A stretch of DNA of 64,000 bases from Choristoneura fumiferana (GCF_025370935.1 NC_133496.1:12622399-12686398); one strand, 5' to 3'. Positions 11,347-23,222 are shown, counted from the first letter of the stretch. Notes: generated from the sequence alone by a model not told the origin. Translations and numbers: made by a program.

Positions 11347-12670
11347 CTTCAAATGCACTACTTCATTCAATGAACTAAAAGAGTTTCTTTACTCACCCGC
11401 GATCTTTTCTTTTTCTTTTAGTTCATTGATATGGACCTCCGCAAAGTAACGCGTGATTCTATAAACTACTTCATTCACTTTATGCGTTGGCTGAACTTAT
11501 TTCGAACTACTTATGTCAATGAATGTCGTCTTCACATTAGCTTGTACGTCTACTGCGGCGACTAGAGGCTACGCTGGAGGCTAGGCTAGAGGGAAATTAT
11601 CTAATCTGTGTCTAGAGAAAGCAGATTATTTGCCTTTATTATTATTATACTAAATTAAAAATATTATTTGTAGGTAGGTAGGTATCCATATTTTTATGTG
11701 TCCTATATACGAAACTATCACACTAAGTATACTTATATACCACTAATTTACAACTATACCTAATACAAAAAATACGTAAGTACGAGTGCGGGAACGTAAA
11801 AAGTGATCATCCCGCGAAGCGAGCGCAAGACGAGCGAGCTAAAATCGAAACGTACTGCACCGACGGCAGCGCAGCCTTGACTAAAGAAAACTTAATCCTT
11901 TTTAAATTATCAGTGTTTGCGTGCGTTCCGGCGCCAACCGGCGCGCACACATTTAAGCCGCGCGATTTACTTTTGTTCGTAGTGAACCTACTTGTTCTCT
12001 TTTACTATGGCGAAATGGCACATGTTAATATCTTGCAGATTGAGTACCGACAACTGTCACTGATTTTTTAGTTAAAATTTGTAAGATTTCTAAATAAATG
12101 TTATAATGCTTTTTAATGTTTTAAACCATCTCCAGTCTCTTTAATACTCCGTGGCAATAAGTAAAGAATATAGGTTGGAATCCCACGCTTCCATTTTTTA
12201 TGCTTTTCTTTTCAAACAGTTTTCATCAATTTTCGCTCTCTGAAAGAATATTTGATGCACCGAATAAAGCTGGTGTTATCTTCAGCTTTTGCCGGAGGCA
12301 GATCCTTGGTAATAAGAATATTGAAACAATTTGAAACATCTAAATAAAAGTTTCTGCAATAAAAAATACGCGTGAGCTTAGCGGTTATAAATATTTCAAC
12401 TTATACTTACTTTTCAATTCATACTCAGCGGTACAATATTGCCAGGGCCCACTCTACATACAGAACTACCTATTACTGCATACATTTGAGGGTCCGATTT
12501 TTTGCCGCTCATATAATATAATATCTTATAAGCTATTAGTATGTTTTGCTAAGCCAGTAATTGTATTTGAATTTGTCACTGATAAATCTCATAATTTGTA
12601 GTGCGCTTCTCCATTTTAGGAAGTAAATGAAAACTGTCAGGAAAACGGCCGGTATTAAATTATCTAATTG

Positions 12671-12947
12671 CTGGTGGTAGGACCTTGTGCAAGGTCCGCC
12701 CGGATTGCTACCACCATCTTTCACGCTAATCCTGCCGTGACGCAGCAGTGTTTCCACTGTTCTGTTTCGGCGTGGAGAGTAAGACCGCCGGTGAAATTAC
12801 TGGCCCTTGAGGTATCCCATCTTAGGCCTCTAGGTTGGCAACGCATCTGCAATAACCCTGGTGTTGCAGATGTTTATGGCCGGTGCTGATCTCTTACTAT
12901 CAGGAGACCCACTTGCTCGTTTGCCATCCAGTCGAATAAAAAAAACC
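12671..12947 (+). mobile_element. SINE-like retroposon, GGTGGTAG...poly(A) family
   Basis: It starts GGTGGTAGGACCTTGTGCAA, passes through GGAGAGTAAGACCGCCGGTG and GGTATCCCATCTTAGGCCTC, and ends CGTTTGCCATCCAGTCGAAT plus an A run. Further copies lie at 38921, 40465, 44708, 54078 and 61501. The frame across it is repeat-derived. Confidence 0.75.
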
Positions 12948-13383
12948 TAATAATTAACCTCGGTTAGACGTTTTTTAACTAAATAATAATAAATAAATAA
13001 ATATCATGGGACACTTGACACCAATCGACCTAGTCCCAAACTAACCAAAGCTAACTTCTTAACTAACTTCTTGTATTTAAAGCAAGAAACAAAAAAAATG
13101 TATCCATCACAAAATTAAAACACTTTCAGTTATTCTGCTTTCATTGCCGAGTCACGTCATACAATACGGACAAAGGAATTCATTTTCGCTAACAGATGTT
13201 CGAGCGAACAATTTTACATACTTTTATCTTCGCTTTTGTTCCTGTTTTGAAAGAATTTCTTTATTTCCCTCTCCAGGGTGTGAAGGAATACACTATATTT
13301 TATGAAAGTTGATGTTTCTAGATATTTATATCATATGCTTTATTATATTACAGCGCAGGTAAGTTCAGTTTTAGTAAAAGAAA

Positions 13384-13455
13384 AGCCGTAATGGCCTAGT
13401 AGTTCGGCCTGTCTCTCAAACAGAGGGTCGTGGGTTCGGCCCGGGAACGCGTGTT
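13384..13455 (+). mobile_element. tRNA-like SINE head
   Basis: TGGCCTAGTAG fits a Pol III A box and GGGTTCGGCCCGG resembles a B box, spaced as in a tRNA. It cannot fold as a standard functional tRNA by eye. It is followed by pieces of two other repeats. Confidence 0.5.
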
Positions 13456-13459
13456 TTTC

Positions 13460-13785
13460 AGAATTTATATGCGAATTCCATCATCATATGAGAGACCTCC
13501 ATTGTTGGATATAGGCCTCCCTCATAAACCTCCAGTTGCTTCGGTTGGAAGCGTTATGCAGCCACCGTGAAATGTGCGAAATTACATTTGAAATTTACCA
13601 TGAGCTTAACGGTAAAGAAAACATTGTGAGGAAACCTGCACACACTTGTCAATAAATTTGATGGTATGTGTGAAGTTCTCAATCTGTACTGGGTCCGCGT
13701 GAGAACTACAGCCCAAGTACTCTCATTCTGAAAGGAGGCCTGTGCCAAACAGTGGGACGTCTATAATAGGTCGAGATAAATAAAT
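13460..13785 (+). mobile_element. RTE tail fragment joined to SINE-A body
   Basis: CATCATCATATGAG...CCTCCAGTTGCTTCGGTTGG is the minus-strand RTE 3' end. From 13562 the sequence switches to the SINE-A body (ACATTTGAAATTTACC, AAAACATTGTGAGGAAACC, CAGTGGGACGTCTATA). It ends in a (AAAT)n tract that leads into SINE-C. Confidence 0.6.
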
Positions 13786-14045
13786 AAATAAATAAATATC
13801 ACGGGACAATTCACACCAATTGACCTAGTCCCAAAGTAAGCTTAGCAAAGCTTGTGTTATGGTTACTAAGCAACGGATAAATATAATTATTAGATAGATA
13901 CATACTTAAATACATATTAAACACCCAAGACCCGAGAATAAACATTCATATTTTTCATACATATATCTGCCCCGACACGGGAATCGAACCCGGGACCTCA
14001 AGCTTCGTAGTCAGGTTCTCTAACCACTAAGCCATCTAGTCGTCT
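13786..14045 (-). mobile_element. SINE-C copy with tRNA-like head
   Basis: On the minus strand it starts with a tRNA-like head. TGGCTTAGTGG is an A box and GGGTTCGATTCCC a B box. It ends in TGACCTAGTCCCAAACTAA-type sequence (complement), as seen at 12985, 20225 and 62405. Confidence 0.7.
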
Positions 14046-14769
14046 GCTGCTGAGATGATGATAAAGTTTTAGTAATTTTTAATAATAAACGTGCCTATAT
14101 GCCATAATACCGTAGTTCGGGAATGTTTTATTTATTTTATTAAATGAAACCTTGACGAAACTATACTATAAGAAAAAACATATACAAGGTATATATATTT
14201 TTTGATGAATTTCATCAAAGTTTTAATTAAATAACTGAAAACCAGAAAGTTAGTTTGCTCAGAATCGAGAGTAAAATCGATTTCACTGTGTTTTAAATTA
14301 GGTTCTGTTTGTGTTCTTAAATCTTTTTTTTATCATGCCCAATTAAATAATATTTTAGGGAGGTTGCATACATTTGGGTAATTTAATACTGGCCGTTTTG
14401 CTGTCATTGTGTGATATTCTTCTAAAACCGTCAAAGCGCAACTGTCAAATACAAATTATGAGTGTAGATGTGTAGAGCGAGAAATGCAGCAAAATTACCA
14501 ATATTACTGACTTAGCAAAACATATTCATGAATATTTTTTTAAATAATGAAGGTATTAAAAATTTAATGTAATCAACAATACAATACAATTCCTCTTTAA
14601 TGCACGCCAACATATAGCAAGCAGTACAGAAAGCACAGGTACCTATATACACTTAGACTTTCTGAAGTAAGCAATAGGCGGCCTTATCGCTTCAGAGCGA
14701 TGTCTTCCAGGCAACTTTTACAATGGAATGGATGGAGAAGTAAGGAATAAAACTAACTGAAATAAAAAG

Positions 14770-14885
14770 GTTTAAAGGGTCGGCAACGCACCTGTGATTC
14801 CCTCGTGTTGCGGTGTCCATGGCGGGCGACGGTGATCGCTCTCCATCAGGTGACCCGTCTGTCTTTTTATAAAAAAAAAAAAAAA
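14770..14885 (+). repeat. Relative of the poly(A) SINE family
   Basis: GGGTCGGCAACGCACCTGTG, GGTGTCCATGGCGGGCGACGG, CATCAGGTGACCCG and an A run of about 15 bases match the 3' portion of the family at 12671. Confidence 0.5.
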
Positions 14886-15755
14886 ACTGAAAATGAAAAA
14901 TAATTTTTGGGTGTCTGAGGTTTTCATTTATATAATTAACACCTTGTGTAAGTAGGAAAAATTAATGGAGATATGTATGGAGAAAATGAGTTTCGAAATT
15001 AGAAAGCCAATATTACCACTCTATCGGCTAATTCCTGTTACTCTTATGTAGATAAACAACAATTAAGTACCTGAGATGGAGGAGCACATCCACCCACAAT
15101 TGTCGCATCGTGTTTCGTGATATTTGAAATTTAGGGAACATGCTCAGAACATCGAAAATCTACTAAAGCCTTCTAATTTTGTAAATTATAAATGTATTTT
15201 TTTAAAGTTTGTTTTTGTGTTAGTGGCTAATTTACGCATGGGCATGTGGGGCGTTTGTTCACACTTAAAATTAAAAAAATATCAAAAAAACTGACTGCCT
15301 GAAAAACATAAAGCTAGAAAAAATAATAGCTAGAACTCTGTTAAGTAACTTAAAGTTTAATGGTATTTATAGTCGTATCATTCCGTGAGTTACAGACGGT
15401 TCTATCGGAATATCAGCGCTGCAGGCGTCTTACTTCTCAGCAAAATGCGGAGTCAGCGGCGAAACGGCCGCTGTGGGAACGGCTTTGTGGGAACACAGTT
15501 TCAGAATTGTGTGTGAACTATTTTTATTTTTTGAATTATTTCTGTGTAATTTGTATATTTTGCTGCATTTGCGTAGCTTTTGTGAAAGTGTATAAATATG
15601 TCTTGTTTTTTTCTTTTCTTTTTTGATTTAATGTATTGTGTTTCATTACCCTTGTTCTAGGTTAGATAGATACTTTATTTGCATGTGGAATGGCGCGAGA
15701 GTCTAGAAGAAAACGTTCTATTACGACTAAAGGTCACATTATTATTATTGGCTCA
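14886..15755. other. No recognisable gene
   Basis: An 88-codon frame at 15360-15626 is open but has no identifiable motif. Its hydrophobic end is a run of AT-rich codons. No splice-supported exon is seen. Confidence 0.4.
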
Positions 15756-15759
15756 TTAG

Positions 15760-16030
15760 AGCCACCCGTCACCCAACCAGCACTGCCTCGACTTTCGGCG
15801 TCCACTCGTTGTCGACAGGTGGTGCACGGGTGGACGCCGCATCGACAACGAGTGGACCTTGCGTGGTCCACGAACTTCCTAGTAGTCACTTCACTATGGC
15901 GGCGAGCAGCGGGCTGTCACCGAGTGGTCCACTCGCCGACCGCGCGTGGGAATTCACAATGAAGAAACACCAATCCATATGAAGAACACTAACCGCTGGG
16001 GCAGTGTCTGGGTGCCGGGTGGTTGTAATA
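15760..16030. mobile_element. GC-rich MITE with ACCCG(T/G)CACCC ends
   Basis: AGCCACCCGTCACCC at the left is inversely matched by GGGTGCCGGGTGGT at the right. The block CACTCGTTGTCGACAGGTGG recurs inverted at 48955-49022. An internal GTCCACTC/GAGTGGAC pairing is also visible. Confidence 0.5.
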
Positions 16031-16039
16031 AACTGTGAC

Positions 16040-17200
16040 CTTAAAGGAATAAAATCTCGAAATAACAACCGCTGGGCTTAGAGTCATGAAATTTGACATG
16101 AATGTTTACTTTTAATGTAACGCCGATGAAAGCCACAATTTAACTATCGGGATTTCCCACGGAAATTTTAGAAAATCTCTGAACAATTCAGCTGCTGGAT
16201 GTAATGATTTACGTGTGCGAAGCCGCAGGTAAACGCTAGTACATAATAATTAATTAGACATATGTAACACTACACACCTCATCCGACTAAACTACTGTGC
16301 TGATTTTAACGCTGTTTACCTAATCCTTTCCCTCCCATATTCAAATTACTGGCAAACCAACAGTATGTGACTTTACGTCAATAATGTTGTTGCTGGATAT
16401 TATTTTCGCGCAAGTTCCTTACCCTGGCTGAGACAATGACAAATGTAAATGAGATGTCACAAGTAACAAGATCCCGGTGTTCAGATATTTAAATTATACG
16501 CTCACGACTATTATGCCTTGGAGGTGGCAGAGTTGACTCAATGAGACTGTGGACATGAGTAGCCAATGAAACAGTTAATATATTTTATCAAAAATGTCCA
16601 TAAAACTTGACATTATTCTTTATATATCAGACGATGAAGTGCATAGTTTATGGTCAGTGAACAACAGTGACAATAATAAATTAGCGCGCCTGTAATCAGT
16701 CACAATTTTTTTTTTAAGTTCAAAAGGCCATTGAAATGTTGGCACAAGTCGTATACAGCCAAGTCTAATGACCGGTATCAGATATTTTGTTGGACCTCGG
16801 ACTTTTTTTTATTGGGTCTGAACCACAAGCTTTTGTGGTTTTTCGGTGGAAAAATACACCTGCAGTTTATTTTTAATGAAAAAAAGGCGGGAAAGCATAA
16901 GAAAAAATATTGGAATAAAATTAAATTTCATAATATATTTGAGAATAAGTTTTTCTATTTCAGAATTCACCATTTTTGAGAAAAGCTTTATATTAGTCTC
17001 GGCTGGAATAGCAATTGCTGGCTTCGTATTAGTTAAACGGACGAGCTTGCGACTCATACTCAGCCAGCAATTGCCTACTTCCAGGCCACGACAATAATCT
17101 ACTATTACGGGCACGTGCCCAGTATGCCCAGTGGGGAAGAGGGGCCTGCCAGTGGTCTGCATAAAATAATAGGTAACTTATTTTGTCCAAATCCGTGTAG
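16040..17200. other. No recognisable gene
   Basis: Overlapping frames on both strands at 16731-17162 arise from AT-rich sequence and lack any known motif. GCCGCAGGTAAACGCTAGTAC near 16230 is a Helitron-like end. Confidence 0.4.
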
Positions 17201-17203
17201 CTG

Positions 17204-17692
17204 TTTTAGTGGCAAAAAGTAACAAACACCACATGTTTTAGTGGTAAAAAGTAACAAACACCACATGTTTTAGTGGATAAAGTGACAAACACCACATGTT
17301 TTAGTGGAAAAAAGTCACAAACACCACATGTTTTAGTGGTAAAAAGTAACAAACACCACATGTTTTAGTGGAAAAAAGTCACAAACACCACATGTTTTAG
17401 TGGAAAAAAGTCACAAACACACATGTTTTAGTGGTAAAAAGTAACAAACACCACATGTTTTAGTGGCAAAAAGTAACAAACACACATGTTTTAGTGGCAA
17501 AAAGTAACAACACCACATATTTTAGTGGTAAAAAGTAACAAATATACCACATGTTTTAGTGGCAAAAAGTAACAAACACCACATGTTTTAGTGGTAAAAA
17601 GTAACAAATACCACATGTTTTAGTGGCAAAAAGTAACAAACACCACATGTTTTAATGGAAAAAAGTATCAAACACCACATGTCCACACACAC
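17204..17692. repeat. 32-bp minisatellite, about 15 copies
   Basis: The consensus unit has CAAACACCACATGTTTTAGT followed by GG(T/C/A)AAAAAGTAA. Units vary by one to three bases. Each unit can form a small ACCAC/GTGGT stem. There are no leader or cas-like features. Confidence 0.9.
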
Positions 17693-17867
17693 GTTCCCAT
17701 TCACAATATTAGTAGGATTAGTAGGAGCGTGGTATATCTGCCCCACTTTAGCTTTAGCATTTAAACAATCAGACAGACGTAAGTTCAAATACAAGTTTTT
17801 TTTACAGAAAAATGGTTTTTATACAATCACACCTGATGGTAAGTGAAGATGGAGCACGCTTGCCATT

Positions 17868-17932
17868 AGGCAAGCGAAGGCATAGGTATACCTATTAAGG
17901 TATACCTATTAAGGTATACCTATGCCTTCGCT
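17868..17932. repeat. Near-perfect hairpin with internal tandem repeat
   Basis: GCGAAGGCATAGGTATACC is followed by TATTAAGGTATACC repeats and then by the complement GGTATACCTATGCCTTCGC. The structure is a 19-bp stem with further self-complementary GGTATACC blocks. Confidence 0.75.
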
Positions 17933-18339
17933 TCTTTCGCTCATCGCCCCGCTTGCCACGTGCTGCACTAACAACTCGTCCACCTATCACTCAGGCTCCA
18001 GTTCTGGTTCCGGTTCCGGTTCCGTTTCTGGTTCCGATAAACTAAATTGAAAACATCTGGTTCCGCTTTCGGCTCCGATAAAACCACATTACATCAAACA
18101 CAAATTACATCCCTACTACAGACGCAGGCAGGGCTTTTAACTCTTTAGCTCTATGGATAATGAACTACTGGTGAAATCGAAAACCCCTTGTTCACCTACT
18201 GGGAGAGGACAAATAACCTATTCCAAAACTGGGTTTTGTTTAGGGACTTTTTTGTGTCCTTGGACAAAACAACATCATGGGCCGGTTATGTACGAGGAAA
18301 TAAAAATCCATATACAAAACTCGGTTCACACCTCTCATT

Positions 18340-18733
18340 CAGTAAAGTAACTTTTTCTCCCTGGCGAGAGGGAGCAAAGTGCAACTTTTCTGTTCAAGGC
18401 TTCTCCAAGTGATTTTATTGGAAATGCATTTTTTTTGAAGTTGATAATTGTAAAACCACGCCATTTTCTATGCTGGTTGCTCTTTAATTATATTTACTTA
18501 TAATTGTTTTTTTCTTCAAGTTTCTTAATGCTCGGTGTGAAAAGTTGTATGAGTCACTCGGGAGCAAAATTATTTTCATCTTGGGCGTTAACAATTGAAC
18601 CACTCAATACGCTCAGGATTCTACTTTAGAATCTCTCGCTACGCTCAGAATTCTATTGTAGAATCCTTCGCTACATTCTGGATTGAATGTACCGTCCTCG
18701 CCGTAAATGCACCATTTTGCTCCCTTGTGACAC
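18340..18733 (-). mobile_element. Dispersed element shared with 53345-53730
   Basis: Shared blocks include CTCCCT(G/C)...GAGGGAGCAAAGTGCAACTT, GTATGAGTCACTCGGGAGCA, a (GAATTCTA...GAATC) cluster around CGCTACGCTCAG, and CATTTTGCTCCCTTGTGACA. The two copies are in opposite orientation. Confidence 0.65.
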
Positions 18734-18749
18734 AAATAACTAGTCTTCT

Positions 18750-19038
18750 CCCAGTGCTGATTATCATCATCATCATCATCCCAGCCTATATACGTCCCAC
18801 TGCTGGGCACAGGCCTCCTCTCAGAACAAGAGGGCTTGTTCCATAGTTCCGACGCGGGCCCAGTGCGGATTGGGAACTTCGCACGCACCATTGAATCGCT
18901 TCGCAGGTTTGTGCAGGTCTCCTCACGATGTTTTCCTTCACCGCAAAGCTCGTGGTAAATTTCAAATGTAATTCCGCACATGAATTTCGAAAAGTCAGAG
19001 GTGCGAGCCGGGGTTCGAACCCACCCAGTGCTGATTAT
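18750..19038 (-). mobile_element. SINE-A copy with 15-bp target duplication
   Basis: CCCAGTGCTGATTAT at 18750-18764 is repeated exactly at 19024-19038, flanking a minus-strand SINE-A. The body starts in the (GAT)n tail, and the tRNA-like head is cut back to GGTTCGAACCCA. The 122-codon minus frame here is part of the SINE. Confidence 0.85.
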
Positions 19039-19254
19039 GTAAGTTGTAATGTACGGGGAGTACCTAAGGCGCGAAAACGCATTAAAAGCCCCGAAAATGT
19101 CAAGAAAGAAGCCAATATTAATTTACCCGGTAAATTTCCCAAGTACAAGTAATAAACATAACGAGGGCGTGCCCCGGTCGGTGCCTAATCAATTTATTGG
19201 CCTAATTAATGCAGCGGAATATCGGATGACGGAGCTCGAAGCGGGGATGGGACA

Positions 19255-19370
19255 CGGGATCGATATTTTATCCTTACTTATGTTGTGGGTGTCCATGGGC
19301 GGCTGCGATTGCGATCCATCAAGTAACCCGCTTGCTCGTTTGCAACCTATCAAAAATAAAAAATGTTAGA
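19255..19370 (+). repeat. Poly(A)-SINE 3' fragment
   Basis: GGTGTCCATGGGCGGC, AGTAACCCGCTTGCTCGTTTG and a short A-rich end match the 12671 family in degenerate form. Confidence 0.45.
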
Positions 19371-19984
19371 AGACCTGACTCACTGACTAGGAAACTGATG
19401 TGGTGCACAGATGATGTTTTTTAGACGTAAACAAGGAACCAAAGGATTTTCGAAATTCAATCCATAAGTGGGTAAAATAGTCATAATTTTTGACGCTAGA
19501 AGCATAAAGCTTGGTTTTCAAGCTAACTAAAATGGCGAAGCCTTGTGGGTTGAAAACGTATTAACCTTATGGAGCGGATATTTTCAGGTATGTAATTAAT
19601 AACCTAAGAATCAATTATACACATAAATGATTTAAGTATTGTGTGGTAATTTTTTTTTGTTCATACAAAAATACCATTCCGTCCAAAATAATCACCTTGC
19701 ATTAACATTAACTGTTTTTTTTTTCTAATTAATTGAAAGTAATTAACAACGATGCAAATAACCGATCCTCAAAATATCCGCATCTGATTTTCTAGCACAC
19801 TGTATATCATATTTCTTCATAACTTTTATCGATGTAGTGGCACAGCACTATGGACATGATCGCTTCTAATGGTGGTTGGCGTAAACAAATGCGCTGAACC
19901 CGATATCCGGCCAGACAACTACTACGGTACGATATACTTGTACGATATAATATTAGAAGATAGAGTTATATACAGGATGTTTTT

Positions 19985-20205
19985 ATATAACAGGGGCAAA
20001 GAGGATGCGGGCCACCTGTTGAGAAGCAATCACAGCCGCCCAACACGAAGGGTATCACAGGTGCGTTGCCAGCCCTTGAGGCACGTTTTTAGGGTTCCGT
20101 ACCAATCCGCACTGGGCCCGCGTTGGAACTACGGCTCAAGCCCTCCCATTTCGAGAGGAAGCTTGTACCTTACATTGGGACGTGTATAGACTAAGTTAAT
20201 GATGA
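19985..20205. repeat. Two SINE fragments side by side
   Basis: The first part resembles the minus-strand poly(A) SINE (AATCACAGCCGCCCA...GTGCGTTGCCAGCC). The second, from 20098, resembles the plus-strand SINE-A tail (CCGCACTGGGCCCGCGTTGG, TTGGGACGTGTATAG). Both are truncated. Confidence 0.5.
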
Positions 20206-20224
20206 ATAAAATGTAAATTATAAT

Positions 20225-20640
20225 CTATACAAATGTCATGGAACAATTGACACCAATTGACCTAGTCCCAAACTAAGCAAAGCTTCGGTAGTTCGAGATA
20301 CGAGTGCCGGTTATTAGTGATCAAGTGCGGGTAGTTCGAAGGACTCGCGCTGCTAGGTAGACTTGACACCCCACACTTCAGCCCACTCTTGACCACGGCC
20401 ACTGTAATGTGATCGAAACGTTGAGGTAAATATTACTCGTGTGTTTAGCGTGATAAGTCCCGTTTGTGGTAATTTAATTATAAGCAAAGCTTGTACTATG
20501 GGGTCATCCAACATCTAAGACCTGAGAACAAACATTCATATTATTCGTACAAATATTGCCCCGACCGGGGATCGAAACCCGAGGCCTCAAGCTTCATAGT
20601 CAGGTTCTCTAACCACTTGGCTATTCAGCCGTCATTAAAT
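20225..20640 (-). mobile_element. SINE-C copy interrupted by another retroposon
   Basis: SINE-C sequence (TTGACCTAGTCCCAAACTAA) runs to 20285, is broken by 195 bp, and resumes at 20481 through to the tRNA-like head (GAGGCCTCAAGCTTCATAGT...CCACTTGGCTATTCAGCC). Confidence 0.7.
20286..20480 (+). mobile_element. Retroposon insert with 12-bp target duplication
   Basis: TAAGCAAAGCTT at 20274-20285 is repeated at 20481-20492, and uninterrupted SINE-C copies have it once. The insert ends GCGTGATAAGTCCCGTTTGT plus an AT-rich tail. Its last ~90 bp are one arm of the palindrome at 60761-61013. Confidence 0.8.
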
Positions 20641-20819
20641 AGGTAAATAAGAGTTTTAAGACCGAAGATTGCGAGGCGCAGGCTTCTGCGGCAAAAACTC
20701 CTGTTGTAAATACATTAAGCGGTAAGCGCCGGCTGAACCCGCGGCGGTAGAGTCCGCAAACAAAACGTTATTTCTGATCTGACTGTCTTCAAAATAAGTT
20801 TTCTTACAAATTTCCTTTT

Positions 20820-21010
20820 TAATACAAGTTTTTGCTTACTGTACTTTTCGTTGACTACTTGCAATGTCATCTAAACTACATTCCCGTACCAAATTACAAG
20901 TCGATGCCATTACCACTCAGGTATTCCCTTCTGCGAAGACAATCCAGGCTGGACCACGAGAATCACACTACCAGATTATATTGTCACCAGATTTACATAA
21001 GTATGCATTA
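20820..21010 (+). repeat. Dispersed repeat shared with 30305-30480
   Basis: TGACT...CTTGCAATGTCATCTAAACTACATTCCCGTACCAAATT, ATCCAGGCTGGA and ATTGTCACCAGATTTACATAA landmarks recur at 30305-30480. It is probably LINE-derived; the small frames are not genes. Confidence 0.5.
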
Positions 21011-21289
21011 TTTCATCATCACAATCATCAGATCACAAAGCAATATTGTCTTTGGTTTAAAAATACAAGGTGTTAGTACGTAAATGAAAACCGAAAGTTG
21101 TTCAGTCCAGAATTAACAGCAGAATCGATCACGCTGCGCTATACTCTTTGAAACACCTTATGTTTTTTTTTAAATCCATTTTCCACTGTAGCCAGCCAGT
21201 CTATTTGAATGTTTCAACGAGGTTAACAAACAAGTAGGTTGAATACCTACTGGCCAGTTTGTAAGTTTTTTTTTTTCTAAAAATAGCGA

Positions 21290-21485
21290 AGCGCAACTGA
21301 CAAACACAATTACGAGTATTAGACACATTACACATGCTAGTTACTAGCACGAAAGCATGCTACTATTGAGCAATGCTACCTACTAGCATGCGTGTAATTG
21401 TGTATAGGACACGTGCTGCTAAGTAGGTATTAAGCATGCTTGTTACGAGTAGCATGCTAGTAACGAGCATGTGTCTATGGGCCTT
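21290..21485. mobile_element. Imperfect palindromic MITE rich in GCATGCTAG motifs
   Basis: ACACATGCTAGTTACTAGCA at about 21329 pairs inversely with GCATGCTAGTAACGAGCATGTGT near 21450. Several further TAGTA(G)CATGC blocks lie between. Confidence 0.55.
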
Positions 21486-21879
21486 AGGAATTAAATATAA
21501 TTATACTGATTTATAGCAACTAAATTTGAATAAATAATTTTGATATTTGAAGATAAATTTAATGAACTAACTTAAGAAAGGCTATGGGGGTGTTTGAGGA
21601 TTCCAGTATTATATTAATTTGTTAGTTAGGTGTTCCTTTTACATACTTACTGCCGTAGTGTAACTTAATGCCGTTAACTGACATCCGGGCGTTTTTCAAC
21701 TTTGAACTGTAGGTACAGTTAGTACTTACCATCCAAAGTTGAAAATCAGCATAGGTATTTATACTTTCGTTCTTCTACGTACTCCTCGTTTCCGACTCTA
21801 TCCCTTTGAAGTTTAGAGAAACCCCGAGCATAGCTTCTCCTTCTCTCTGTGCCTATTAATAAAACGAAGCAACTGAAGG

Positions 21880-21955
21880 TTTATGGAGGAGGCCTACGTC
21901 CAACAGTGGACATTCTGCGGGTGAACCTGATGATGATGGTGATGATATTTTATAC
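21880..21955 (+). mobile_element. RTE-like 3' tail fragment
   Basis: TGGAGGAGGCCTACGTCCAACAGTGGA followed by an ATGATGATGGTGATGA tail matches the end of the elements at 25630 and 58450. Confidence 0.5.
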
Positions 21956-22374
21956 GAATTATTCTGAGCACGCTACTCATTACGTGCGAGCTCGCGTGCG
22001 ATCTGCCTGCCGCCGATAAGCTACACGTGTTCGCCGCAACATACAAGTCGGTATTTGGTAGTTTTTGACATAAATACAAATAACTAGCCTCTACATGGCT
22101 TCCTACGAATTTCACTTAATACCCTATTAAATGACTATGGAAATTGCACTTGAACAAAAAGTCTAAATTAAATTTGGGCTGTAAAAGGTCTTACGATCGG
22201 AAAAACCACTGTTGAGAAAAATGCGGCAAGAAACTCAACGAGGTATTTTTTACTAGGTAAGTATAATATATTCTCTACGAGTATGGTGAAGTAAAAGATC
22301 GTCTTTACGGATCAAAATTATTACTAGCGCGTCGTGATCAGATCACGTAAACTTCTAGACTTAGTGGTACGACG

Positions 22375-22615
22375 CAAAAAGGGGGGTGTTATAAGTTTGA
22401 CCGCAATGTGTGTCTGTCTGTGGCACTGTATGTAGCTCTTAAACGGGTAGACCGATTTGAATGCGATATTTTTAAATAGAAATCAGGTTTTTTAGCGATA
22501 GTTCTTAGACATGTTTCATCAAAATAGGTGCAGCCGTTTTTGAGATATTGAACTTTGAAGCGACAAAGTCGGGGGTTTCCTACTTTTTGTTGGTTAGGTT
22601 AGTTTAATACTATTC
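22375..22615 (-). repeat. CCCCCGAC...GCGTCGGGGG family, copy 1
   Basis: It runs from GACGCAAAAAGGGGGGTGTT to GGGGGTTTCCTACTTTTTGTTGG and is the reverse of copies at 26118, 30950 and 56065. Shared blocks include GATTTGAATGCG and CATGTTTCATCAAAAT. Confidence 0.6.
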
Positions 22616-22883
22616 AGTACAAAAAAAAAATCCTGACATGTTTCTATACTGTCATGGTATGATACATTGTAATGGGTAGACACCTTTAGGGGTAAGTTTT
22701 CACCAACTGACTTACAGAACCCTAAAAGCACACTAAACTGACCCCACTTGATTCCTTCACCCGGTTACCTGTTCCCGTTGGCAGGCCCAGCACGCGCCCC
22801 GGCGTGACCGGAGTACAGACTAGCATAACGCTTCCGTAACGTATGGAGATAATAACATGTTATTTCTTTAGTACAGCTTAGGG

Positions 22884-23011
22884 GGGCTACTGCGAAATTC
22901 TAAAATCGAAGTTCGTATTGTACCGTCCCTCTCACTCTCGTATTAAATAATATAAGCGTCAGCGGGACGGCAAGATACGAAGTTGGAATTTTGCACTTCG
23001 TAGTATAGGGC
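22884..23011. mobile_element. GGGCTACT(A/G)CGAA MITE, copy 1
   Basis: Inverted arms GGGGCTACTGCGAAATTC and TTGCACTTCGTAGTATAGGGC surround CCGTCCCTCTCACTC. Copies lie at 27097-27228 and 37314-37438. Confidence 0.65.
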
Positions 23012-23222
23012 TAGGCTTCGTAAACTTTTAAGGTAAGGTAAGGTTGTGGAATCGGTTACCGACCTCCATCAGGCAATCTCGCACCGTAGGATCGTTCAGG
23101 GAGGCTTTGAAGAAAATGTGGCTCACACCTTATCCGTAAATGTTGAAAACATTAACTATTATTATTGTTATTTTTTTTTTGCTTATTGTATTGGTACGTA
23201 TTATTCTTATTTTGTTTGTTTT

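Noticed and set aside
17204..17692. CRISPR-like array
   Set aside because: Units are contiguous with no unique spacers, the host is an insect, and there are no cas genes. It is a minisatellite. The same applies to 23260-23500.
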